From Candidatus Omnitrophota bacterium (GTDB lineage Bacteria > Omnitrophota > Gorgyraeia > Gygaellales > Profunditerraquicolaceae): DNA of 8,131 bases. Positions 1 through 5,916 of the stretch are shown in pieces. The notes beneath the pieces are model-generated. The model was given only the letters and a program-made list of their open reading frames with translations. It ran no database searches and was not told the DNA's origin. Location: NCBI GenBank assembly GCA_023228185.1, contig JALOBQ010000038.1, positions 1-8,131 on the forward strand, written 5' to 3'. The first letter of the stretch is position 1. Each line of letters starts with the position of its first letter. Both the position numbers and the translations under genes were made by a program.

Positions 1-849
1 CATCGTATCCACGACGGCATTATGCAGTTTATCCAAGCCGCTGGCATCTTTGGCGTAAATTATCCGCGTGATTACGTCGCTGCCAAAAGCCGCCTGTTTA
101 TTATAACTTGCCTTGGTGCCTAAAACCAAACCACTGTTAAGATCAATCAGCTGTCCGGAAATAGTCGTCGTGCCAATATCAAAACAAAATCCGAAATTTT
201 TATCCGTAGTATCAAGCGGCTCGATCTGCAGGATCTCTGTTACCTGATTACGTTTTCCCAGGGTAACCGTAATTTTCCAATCCGCGTCGCGGCAGAGTTC
301 ACCTAATTGACGAATATTAAAAAGCCCTGCCTGCACATGGGTAATCTTATGCGTTTCTTTTAAACCGCGCAAGAGGCGTTCTAAATCGCTTAAGCTATCG
401 GCTAAACTTGGCGCAGACAATTCTAAATATACTTTACTGACAAAAGGCGAATGTTTGAAACTGCCTTCTTTGAATTTTGTTTCCGCCGGTAAAACATCAG
501 CGGCATCCGAATATACCCCCTTTAACCTTTGCTTAACTTCTTGGGGGGTTAAATTTTCAAAAGTCATCCTTGAAGAAGCCGGAATTTCAACTTCCAGGTC
601 GCTATGAATAGCTGTCAGGCAAGCCAGGTAAATTTGTTTATTTTTCTCTTCCAGGCTAATTGCGCCATTAGGCTGCGAAAGCACTTTACCTTTTTTTAAG
701 ATCACCTTACAACGCCCGCAAACTCCGTCGCCTCCGCAAGCGGAATTCAAATAAATACCGGCTGAAATAGCCGCGGAAAGTATCGTTTTGTCCTGCTCAA
801 CTTCCACGGTTTTTTGTTCCGGCAAAAAAGTAACTTTAAATTTTTGCAT
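1..849 (-). CDS. RACo-like reductive activator of corrinoid/iron-sulfur protein ([2Fe-2S] + ASKHA ATPase), 3' end cut by window edge
   Basis: I translated this frame by hand; it stays open for 283 codons from the ATG at 849 to the left edge, so the C-terminal half or more is missing. Residues 1-90 form a plant-type ferredoxin domain with the [2Fe-2S] ligands Cys38, Cys44, Cys47 and Cys77 (motif CGGDGVCGRC, then LACLT). After a linker and middle domain comes FDIGTTTISGQLID at about 223-236, the first phosphate-binding loop of an ASKHA ATPase, and then NKQAAFGSDVITRI at 250-263, typical of the DUF4445/RACo family. Family members use ATP to drive one-electron reduction of inactive Co(II) corrinoid back to Co(I). 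The preceding acsC makes the corrinoid/iron-sulfur protein the likely client. The start shares one base with the acsC stop (TAATG), and no good Shine-Dalgarno is visible, so translation is probably coupled. Related activators serve O-demethylase corrinoid proteins, so the exact client is inferred from context. Confidence 0.9.
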   Translation of the reverse strand, partial: MQKFKVTFLPEQKTVEVEQDKTILSAAISAGIYLNSACGGDGVCGRCKVILKKGKVLSQPNGAISLEEKNKQIYLACLTAIHSDLEVEIPASSRMTFENLTPQEVKQRLKGVYSDAADVLPAETKFKEGSFKHSPFVSKVYLELSAPSLADSLSDLERLLRGLKETHKITHVQAGLFNIRQLGELCRDADWKITVTLGKRNQVTEILQIEPLDTTDKNFGFCFDIGTTTISGQLIDLNSGLVLGTKASYNKQAAFGSDVITRIIYAKDASGLDKLHNAVVDTM

Positions 850-2180
850 TAGTTTAGGTTTTTGAGAAACGACGGTATGCCAGCGGCTTCTTTGGGGCCG
901 ACAATAACTTCAAAACCGGATTCTTCCTGCAGGTCACCGCTGAGCACCGCGACATAACCCGGGATGATCACCCGCTTATGGTTAAGCGCGTTGCTTACTT
1001 CATTTTTATTTAACGATTGAGTGATTGTTTCGGCGGTAAATTTTTCCGCCGCCCAGGCAGTAAGCACGCTCATACCTTGCGTATCCACGCTAAGGATATG
1101 GGCGGGAATTTTGCTTGCCTCAACTTCACCTAAAACAGTATAGTAACTCAAAGAAAAATTAGTCGTCACCAGAAGCGGAGAATTTTTATCAGCCGGGCCG
1201 ACAGTATAGAGTTTAGGTTCAATCTGCAATGGTTTTTGAGGATCGGTATAAATATTCTGGCGTAAAGTCAAAATTGATAACACCTCAAAACTTTCTTCCC
1301 CTGAAATCAGCACAATTCCGGCGTATTTAGCCAAATAAGCGCTTGCCTCCATAGCTTCTTCATAAGGGTCGCTGCTTTGGGTTATCGCCAGCGCCGGAAA
1401 CCCAAGTAAACGGTTGGATTTTTTCAAAGCCTGCGAGCGTATCTGCGTTAAATCCCAAATCTTATCAGCAATCTTCATATTTCCGGTATCAAGAATCAAA
1501 TCATTTACCCCTCTGGCAATAAGTTCTTTAGTCAACTCTTGCATACTTTCCAGATCAGGCGAAGAAACTGCTAAAGCAAGATTAAACCGCTTTGCTAATT
1601 CTCCGAATTCAGGCAGATTATCTTTCGTGGCGCAATAAATTAAGGGCAGGTTATCTTTGGCTATTTCACAGGCGCCGGATATTCCTTGAGCGTCAGCGCT
1701 GATTAAAACAAGCGGTAAAAGAGTATTGTCAAACACCAGTTTGACTGCCTTAATAAACCTTTCGGAATTACCGCTTTGGCTGATTGCCACGCAATTTACC
1801 GATAAAACCTGTCCCACGCGCTCAAACTTTAAATGATTGATCTTATCCAGTTTTTCTTTTATTTGCTGATCGCTTAATGAATCTTTAATAATTATTCCCA
1901 AACCGCAAGGAGAACGAAATTTCTCTTCATGCCTGAAAATCACCGTCTCATTACCGACCTCTAATTTATTTTCTCCCTTGCCAATGGTAATTAATTTTAT
2001 CGGAGCAAGCGCGGCATTTTCTAAAATAATTTTCGCCTCTTCTGAAAGATGCGAGCATTTATCGGCGGTTACGCTTTTTTTAGCCAATTGCATGGCAAAA
2101 GCAAGGCAAGTGGCAAACCCGCAATCACGGCAGTTTGTCTTAGGCAAAAGTTTATAAATATCCAAACCGGAAAAAGCCAT
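849..2180 (-). CDS. acsC: Corrinoid/iron-sulfur protein large (gamma) subunit, Wood-Ljungdahl pathway
   Basis: This is the large subunit of the heterodimeric protein that carries the methyl group from methyltetrahydrofolate to acetyl-CoA synthase in the cytoplasm. At 443 residues it is about full length for the family. The N-terminal [4Fe-4S] domain has Cys17, Cys20, Cys25 and Cys42 (NCRDCGFATC, then DKCSHLSEEAK). The middle is the TIM-barrel region with the family phrases FERVGQVLSVN, LIYCATKDN and LTLRQNIYTDPQKPLQIEP. The C-terminal corrinoid-binding domain shows TNFSLSYYTVLGEVEASK from 340, GMSVLTAWAAEKF at 369-381 and VIIPGYVAVLSGDL from 404. The ATG overlaps the larB stop by one base, and AGGAG sits 9 bases upstream (2190-2194), inside the larB end. 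The small subunit (acsD), methyltransferase and CODH/ACS genes are not in the window; they may lie further left or elsewhere. The archaeal-type name for this protein is CdhE. Confidence 0.96.
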   Translation of the reverse strand: MAFSGLDIYKLLPKTNCRDCGFATCLAFAMQLAKKSVTADKCSHLSEEAKIILENAALAPIKLITIGKGENKLEVGNETVIFRHEEKFRSPCGLGIIIKDSLSDQQIKEKLDKINHLKFERVGQVLSVNCVAISQSGNSERFIKAVKLVFDNTLLPLVLISADAQGISGACEIAKDNLPLIYCATKDNLPEFGELAKRFNLALAVSSPDLESMQELTKELIARGVNDLILDTGNMKIADKIWDLTQIRSQALKKSNRLLGFPALAITQSSDPYEEAMEASAYLAKYAGIVLISGEESFEVLSILTLRQNIYTDPQKPLQIEPKLYTVGPADKNSPLLVTTNFSLSYYTVLGEVEASKIPAHILSVDTQGMSVLTAWAAEKFTAETITQSLNKNEVSNALNHKRVIIPGYVAVLSGDLQEESGFEVIVGPKEAAGIPSFLKNLN

Positions 2181-2863
2181 TAGCCTATTCTCCTATTCAC
2201 TAAACTGGCAAAATAACCCGCTCCAAAACCATTATCAATATTTACAACCGCGATGCCCGGCGAACAGCTGTTTAACATAGTCAATAGTGCCGCAAGCCCG
2301 GCAAAGTTCGCTCCATAACCGCAACAAGTAGGCACGGCAATAATCGGCGATTGAACTAATCCGCTGACTAAACTTGCCAGCGCCCCTTCCATACCAGCGA
2401 CAATCACAATAGCGTTTGCCTGCTTTAACCTGGGCAGGCAGCCTAAAAGCCTGTGCACGCCGGCAACGCCAACATCATAAAATTTTTCCACGCGGTTGCC
2501 CATAACTTCCAAAGTCACGGCAGCTTCTTCAGCGATAGGCAGGTCTCCGGTTCCGGCGCAAACTATCGCCACAAAACCAACGGGGACCTTCTTGGCAGCC
2601 GCCGTTAAAAAACCAATTTGAGCAAGCACGTTATATCTCAAAGCCGGTAATGATTTTTTAAGGAACAAATAATCGCTTTTTTTGAGTTTAGTTAAAAGCA
2701 GGTCTTGCTTGGCTTTGATCAACCTTAAGGAAATTTCTTTAAGTTGCTTGCGTGTTTTGCCCGGCGAGTAAATTACTTCGGCAAATCCCTTACGCATTGG
2801 CCTTTGCGTATCGAGTTTGGCAAACCCTAAATCGCAAAAACCTTTATCGTCGGGCATGTTCAT
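2180..2863 (-). CDS. larB: Nickel-pincer cofactor biosynthesis protein LarB (pyridinium-3,5-biscarboxylic acid mononucleotide synthase)
   Basis: LarB carboxylates and hydrolyses nicotinic acid adenine dinucleotide, the first step towards the nickel-pincer nucleotide used by lactate racemase and related enzymes. The 227-residue protein carries the family blocks in order: GFAKLDTQRPMRKGFAEVIY with PGKT (14-37), TGDLPIAEEA (105-114), YDVGVAGVHRLL (129-140), VAGMEGALASLVSGLV (155-170), the PurE-like PTCCGYGANF loop (178-187), and MLNSC ending at Cys200 followed by GIAVVNIDNGFGAG. By distance from the C-terminus, Cys200 matches the cysteine reported as forming the substrate adduct in characterised LarB. 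It is somewhat shorter than the usual roughly 245 residues, mainly at the N-terminus. The start overlaps the preceding stop as ATGA. A second ATG two codons later (2857) has GGGG at a better distance, so the true start may be there. larC and larE are absent from the window. Confidence 0.93.
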   Translation of the reverse strand: MNMPDDKGFCDLGFAKLDTQRPMRKGFAEVIYSPGKTRKQLKEISLRLIKAKQDLLLTKLKKSDYLFLKKSLPALRYNVLAQIGFLTAAAKKVPVGFVAIVCAGTGDLPIAEEAAVTLEVMGNRVEKFYDVGVAGVHRLLGCLPRLKQANAIVIVAGMEGALASLVSGLVQSPIIAVPTCCGYGANFAGLAALLTMLNSCSPGIAVVNIDNGFGAGYFASLVNRRIG

Positions 2864-3168
2864 AAACCCCGATAAACAATAATCAATAATAAAATAATGA
2901 ATAATCCGGCAAGAATATAAAAATCATTAAAATAGAAAAAATTACCCAGTTTTTCTTGCCAGGTTATTTTGGCATCAGGCACGATATTCGGCTGATTGAC
3001 AAGCGTCAGTTTATATTCATCAACCTGTTCTTTTTTAAACCTTAAATACACACCGCCTACCTTGTAAGCCGGGATCTGGCTTTTCTCAGCCAAATCCAGG
3101 ACATCTTTTTCGGAGATATTTAAAACAGCAGCCACTTCTCTTACAGTAAGTAATTTTTCTTCTGACAT
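2860..3168 (-). CDS. Small excisionase/MerR-like helix-turn-helix protein with C-terminal membrane anchor
   Basis: This 102-residue protein has two parts. Residues 6-52 (LLTVREVAAVLNIS to KKEQVDEY) fit the HTH_17 / excisionase-type winged helix: a helix-turn-helix over 8-30, then IPAYKVGG and a YLRF strand. Residues 83-99 (FYILAGLFIILLLIIVY) form a single membrane helix ending in a short RGL tail. The topology is probably N-in with the HTH in the cytoplasm. Between them is a polar linker with KITWQEKLGNFFYFND just before the membrane. GAGGGG lies just upstream of the ATG (3172-3177), 12 bases after the bactofilin stop, and the stop overlaps larB as ATGA. The gene before it encodes a bactofilin with the same kind of HTH at its C-terminus. 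I do not recognise a named function. A membrane-tethered DNA-binding or adaptor role is inferred; whether the HTH binds DNA is unknown. Confidence 0.85.
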   Translation of the reverse strand: MSEEKLLTVREVAAVLNISEKDVLDLAEKSQIPAYKVGGVYLRFKKEQVDEYKLTLVNQPNIVPDAKITWQEKLGNFFYFNDFYILAGLFIILLLIIVYRGL

Positions 3169-3180
3169 TTACCCCTCAAT

Positions 3181-3684
3181 CTATTTGCCGATTTTTTCCG
3201 TAACCACCCAGGAATCTATCGCTTTACGTTCGAATTTAAATTCATTCCCCTCTTTACTGGAAGGAACTTTTCCCGAATTAGCCCATTCATTGATCAAGGC
3301 GATATCCACCTCAAGGTATTTAGCTAATTCTTCGCTATTCAAAAAATCGTGCAGCATAGTACAAGATCCCTGAAGTATCGCGCCTTCGGCAATATTCAAC
3401 TTTGCCGGATAGATATCTCCCTGAACAACCGCCTGTGGCAATAAGGTTAATCTTTCTTTGGCGACGATTTTTCCTTTTATCTTACCGCCGACGATAATAT
3501 TGTCTCCGGTAATATCCGCCTGCACGCAAGCATTCGGGCCAATAGTAAGGTTCCCGCGCGTCTGAAGCGTGCCTTCAAATTTACCGTTAATACGCAAACT
3601 TACCGGATCCTTAAAGCTTAAGCTCCCTGTCATAGCGGCATCAACATCCAGCACTTTCTCTTCTAATTTCTTATGAAAGGCCAT
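3181..3684 (-). CDS. Bactofilin (polymer-forming cytoskeletal protein) fused to a C-terminal helix-turn-helix domain
   Basis: Residues about 12-110 are a bactofilin beta-helix built of short glycine-turn repeats: SLRINGKFEGTLQTRGNLTIG, then DIIVGGKIKG-like turns (61-71), and VVQGDIYPAKLNIAEGAILQG (86-106). Bactofilins polymerise without nucleotide into filaments, often beneath the membrane, and act in shape, stalk or chromosome-segregation scaffolding. The usual short disordered tail is replaced by residues 114-160 (FLNSEELAKYLEVD to RKAIDSWV), an HTH_17/excisionase-like fold whose pattern lines up with the neighbouring HTH-TM protein (ELA/EVA, W/L-A, VP/IP, KxG, F, ID/VD). No membrane helix is present. 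The ATG lies 14 bases inside the mgtC-like gene and has a perfect AAGGAGG six bases upstream. The stop is TAG, unlike the TAA/TGA of its neighbours. The bactofilin call is firm; what the HTH does is not known to me. Confidence 0.92.
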   Translation of the reverse strand: MAFHKKLEEKVLDVDAAMTGSLSFKDPVSLRINGKFEGTLQTRGNLTIGPNACVQADITGDNIIVGGKIKGKIVAKERLTLLPQAVVQGDIYPAKLNIAEGAILQGSCTMLHDFLNSEELAKYLEVDIALINEWANSGKVPSSKEGNEFKFERKAIDSWVVTEKIGK

Positions 3685-4144
3685 CGCTATCCTCCTTTTT
3701 ATCTCCTGGTTTCTGATTTATAAAAAGATATTTTTCCAGATACCTGGCTAAATGCAGGATAATCAGAACTAAAACAGTCGCATAAAGAGCCGTGCGTATG
3801 AAACCCGTGCCTACGGCAAGGCCCAGCCCTGAAACAACCCAAATACTTGCCGCTGTAGTCAGTCCGCTAACGCCATTTTTCTGGCGGATAATTGTGCCCG
3901 CGCCTAAAAAACCAATACCGGTAATTACCCCGGCGGCAATTCTTGTCGGATCGAGCATAACGCTATCTCTATATATATCAAAAACATAGATAGATGTCAA
4001 CATGATAAGGCAGCTGCCTAAACCAACAAGGATATGCGTGCGCAATCCGGCTGCTCTGCGATGCGCCTGGCGCTCTAAACCAACAAAACCGCTTAAGACA
4101 ACCGTAATTAATAAACGCCAAATAATCTCAAAATCACTAAGCAT
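3671..4144 (-). CDS. MgtC/SapB family membrane protein, short form
   Basis: This 157-residue integral membrane protein has the MgtC/SapB signature blocks: GFVGLERQAHRRAAGLRTHILVG (19-41), the conserved DPTRIAAGVITGIGFLGAGTI (65-85), then GVSGLTTAASIWVVSGLGLAVG (91-112). It shows about four to five hydrophobic segments (8-23, 36-56, 69-86, 98-113, 117-139) and ends in a charged cytoplasmic-looking tail. It lacks the C-terminal ACT-like soluble domain of Salmonella MgtC (about 230 residues), so it resembles the compact SapB/YhiD type. MgtC in pathogens is linked to low-magnesium growth and inhibition of F-type ATP synthase; the role of the short forms is unclear, so no substrate is assigned. 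AAAGGAG lies 5 bases before the ATG (4150-4156). Its last 14 bases overlap the bactofilin gene. Confidence 0.93.
   Translation of the reverse strand: MLSDFEIIWRLLITVVLSGFVGLERQAHRRAAGLRTHILVGLGSCLIMLTSIYVFDIYRDSVMLDPTRIAAGVITGIGFLGAGTIIRQKNGVSGLTTAASIWVVSGLGLAVGTGFIRTALYATVLVLIILHLARYLEKYLFINQKPGDKKEDSDGLS
3691..3697 (-). promoter_or_regulatory. Consensus ribosome binding site of the bactofilin gene, inside the mgtC-like coding region
   Basis: On the minus strand the bases read AAGGAGG, six bases before the bactofilin ATG at 3684. The site is coded within the Lys-Lys-Glu-Asp tail of the MgtC-like protein. It is among the best Shine-Dalgarno sequences in the window and suggests bactofilin is translated strongly and not only by coupling. 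Confidence 0.8.
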
Positions 4145-4168
4145 TGTTTCTCCTTTCTGAGATGATTA

Positions 4169-5146
4169 TTACCAATCGATACTTAAGCCCTCTTCGCGCT
4201 TGCCGCAAGCGTAAAGTTTTGTTCCTAATCCAGCAACCATCGCGGCATTATCCATACATAAATTTTTCTCCGGAAAAAAACATTTAATTTTAGCTTGCGC
4301 GCACTCTTGAATAAACCTTGACCTTAAACGATTATTCGCCGCAACGCCGCCGCCAATTAAAAGTTGCCTGGCCTTCTTTTGTTTGCAAGCCAAAAGCGTT
4401 TTAGCTATTAACGTGTCAATTACCGTCTCCTGAAAAGAAGCCGCGACAAGCCTTTTTAAACTTTGCGTTAATTTCTTTTTTCTTAAATAATACAACACCG
4501 CCGTTTTGATCCCGCTGAAACTAAAATCTAATTTGTTATCAGTATTAGCAGAGGGAAATTTGATTCTTTTAAAAGTGCCTTTAGCCGCTAATTTCTCGAT
4601 CAGCGGGCCGCCGGGATATCCTAAATTCATAATCTTGGCAACTTTGTCAAAAGCTTCTCCGCAGGCATCATCGCGAGTTTCTCCCAGCAAGATCATGCGA
4701 GAAAGATCTTTAAGATAAAAAATGCTTGTGTGCCCGCCGGAAACTACCAACGCCACAGCCGGAAATTTAATCTTGCTATGGCACAAAAAATTAGCGTAAA
4801 TATGGCTAGCCACGTGGTCAACGCCCAACAAAGGCTTATTTAAACTTATGCTTAACGCTTTAGCAAAAGCAATACCCACGATTAAAGAACCGGGTAAGCC
4901 GGGTTTTTGAGTAACGCAAATTAGATCTACCTGTTGAGGAGTGATCTTTGCTTCCATAAAGGCCTGCTGACAAACACCAGAAATCGCTTCAAGTTGACAA
5001 CGCGAAGCTATCTCCGGGATCACGCCGCCATATTTACTATGCAGTTTAAGGCTGCTGGAAACAACATTCGACAAAATTTTCTTGCCGTCTTTTACCAAAG
5101 CCACGCCTGTTTCATCGCAGGAACTTTCAATACCTAAAACGATCAT
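4169..5146 (-). CDS. tsaD: tRNA N6-adenosine threonylcarbamoyltransferase TsaD
   Basis: TsaD transfers the threonylcarbamoyl group from TC-AMP to A37 of tRNAs reading ANN codons (t6A), working in the cytoplasm with TsaB and TsaE. The 325-residue protein is close to the family's usual length (about 337 in E. coli). Visible motifs are GIESSCDETGVAL (5-17), GGVIPEIASR (40-49), the metal-binding DHVASH with His111 and His115, VVSGGHTS (134-141), GETRDDACGEAFDK (155-168), DFSFSGIKTAV (207-217), LIGGGVAANNRLR (263-275) and CMDNAAM with metal-ligand Asp299. Small departures are DHVASH where N/H-H-x-E-(G/A)-H is common, and CMDN for the usual CTDN; the ligands themselves are kept. The start overlaps the upstream stop as ATGA, with GGAG 8 bases before it (5155-5158). 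A 24-base gap, the largest in the window, separates it from the next gene. Confidence 0.98.
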   Translation of the reverse strand: MIVLGIESSCDETGVALVKDGKKILSNVVSSSLKLHSKYGGVIPEIASRCQLEAISGVCQQAFMEAKITPQQVDLICVTQKPGLPGSLIVGIAFAKALSISLNKPLLGVDHVASHIYANFLCHSKIKFPAVALVVSGGHTSIFYLKDLSRMILLGETRDDACGEAFDKVAKIMNLGYPGGPLIEKLAAKGTFKRIKFPSANTDNKLDFSFSGIKTAVLYYLRKKKLTQSLKRLVAASFQETVIDTLIAKTLLACKQKKARQLLIGGGVAANNRLRSRFIQECAQAKIKCFFPEKNLCMDNAAMVAGLGTKLYACGKREEGLSIDW

Positions 5147-5916
5147 TGCGTAATCTCCGAGAGATAAACAAACCGGTATCCTTCTTTTACTAATTGCGGG
5201 ATCATCTGGCTTAACACTTTTAAAGTAGTTTTGCGGTCATGGCCGATGCCAACAGCTACTCCACGTTTAGCAGCTAAAAATTTTAACCGCATAATCTGGC
5301 CGCGGATATATTCCGGATCATTAACATTATCCAGAAAAACATCACGCTTGGCGCACTTTAACCCAATATTTTTAGCTAAACCGAAAGCCACGCTCCTTGC
5401 GGTTACAAAACTATCCAGGAAATAAAGGTTTCTTCTGGATAATTCTTTAAAAATCATCGCGCAAGTTGCCTGGTTTTCAGTAACCATTGAGCCCATATGA
5501 TTAGATACCCCTTTAACGAATAATAAACTTTTTAAATTATCGGAAATGATTTTGCGAATATCTTGCTGACTCATTGAAACAGCGATCGTATTTTTTTCCA
5601 ACCGGAAATTTTCTTTCGGCTGCATCGGCAAATGCAAAATAATTTCAAAACCCAATTTATGCAATTCAGAACAAATCAGGCGGGAATTTTTCAAATTCGG
5701 TAAAACCGCGCATGTTAAAGGGTGTTTAATCTGTCGGGCAATCGGTAAATTATTTAAATTATACCCCCAATCATCAATCACTATAGCGATTTTTCCTTTT
5801 AACACCGGCTTGGCGATTTTTTTAGCTTTGGGGGGGATTGATGAGACTACGATGAGAAACAAAAAAATAAAAACAGCCAAAGTGATCAAGAATAACTTAT
5901 TTTTTGATTTAGGCAT
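5143..5916 (-). CDS. Membrane-anchored divergent polysaccharide deacetylase (YibQ-like, PF04748 type)
   Basis: The 257-residue protein starts with a short basic stretch (PKSKNK) and one hydrophobic segment at 8-27, which acts as an uncleaved anchor or signal peptide. The rest faces the periplasm or cell surface. The catalytic-type domain spans about 41-256 and carries the family motifs KIAIVIDDWGYN (42-53), ILHLPMQP (93-100), GVSNHMGSMVT (136-146), YFLDSFVT (165-172), RDVFLDN (191-197) and GIGHDR (223-228). The NodB-like metal-binding pattern is suggested by Asp48/Asp49, His95 and His140. In many bacteria a gene of this family follows a ctpA-type protease, often with an envC-like peptidase gene, as it does here, so a peptidoglycan or envelope-glycan role is inferred. 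The substrate is unproven. The start overlaps the protease stop by one base (TAATG) with no clear Shine-Dalgarno. A run of seven C (5830-5836, coding Ile27-Pro29) lies just after the anchor. Confidence 0.92.
   Translation of the reverse strand: MPKSKNKLFLITLAVFIFLFLIVVSSIPPKAKKIAKPVLKGKIAIVIDDWGYNLNNLPIARQIKHPLTCAVLPNLKNSRLICSELHKLGFEIILHLPMQPKENFRLEKNTIAVSMSQQDIRKIISDNLKSLLFVKGVSNHMGSMVTENQATCAMIFKELSRRNLYFLDSFVTARSVAFGLAKNIGLKCAKRDVFLDNVNDPEYIRGQIMRLKFLAAKRGVAVGIGHDRKTTLKVLSQMIPQLVKEGYRFVYLSEITQ

Noticed and set aside
1414..1638. Plus-strand open frame of 74 codons opposite acsC, and similar frames at 3185-3373, 3792-3989, 4506-4718, 4934-5137, 5231-5425, 6028-6246, 6571-6756 and 7395-7589
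   Set aside because: All lie antisense within strongly recognisable genes, show no family motif and read like low-complexity shadows.
849..2180. Signs of horizontal transfer or a mobile element around the acsC-larB block
   Set aside because: No transposase, integrase, terminal repeats or tRNA is present, and base and codon use look like the neighbouring housekeeping genes.
2860..3168. Phage excisionase (Xis) gene
   Set aside because: The HTH is of the excisionase-like type, but the membrane helix and the lack of any integrase or phage gene nearby argue against it.
3961..3996. TATATA-rich stretch with GATAGAT-like repeats
   Set aside because: Inside the mgtC-like coding region (Ile-Tyr-Val-Phe-Asp-Ile-Tyr); too short and irregular to be a repeat element.
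4145..4168. Possible promoter or terminator in the largest gap, between tsaD and the mgtC-like gene
   Set aside because: Only 24 bases long; it holds the AAAGGAG ribosome binding site and no hairpin or clear -10/-35 pair.
5747..5764. AT-rich near-palindrome (TAAATTATTTAAATTAT)
   Set aside because: Lies inside the deacetylase coding region and encodes the conserved part after the DDWGYN motif; Asn/Leu-rich codons explain it.
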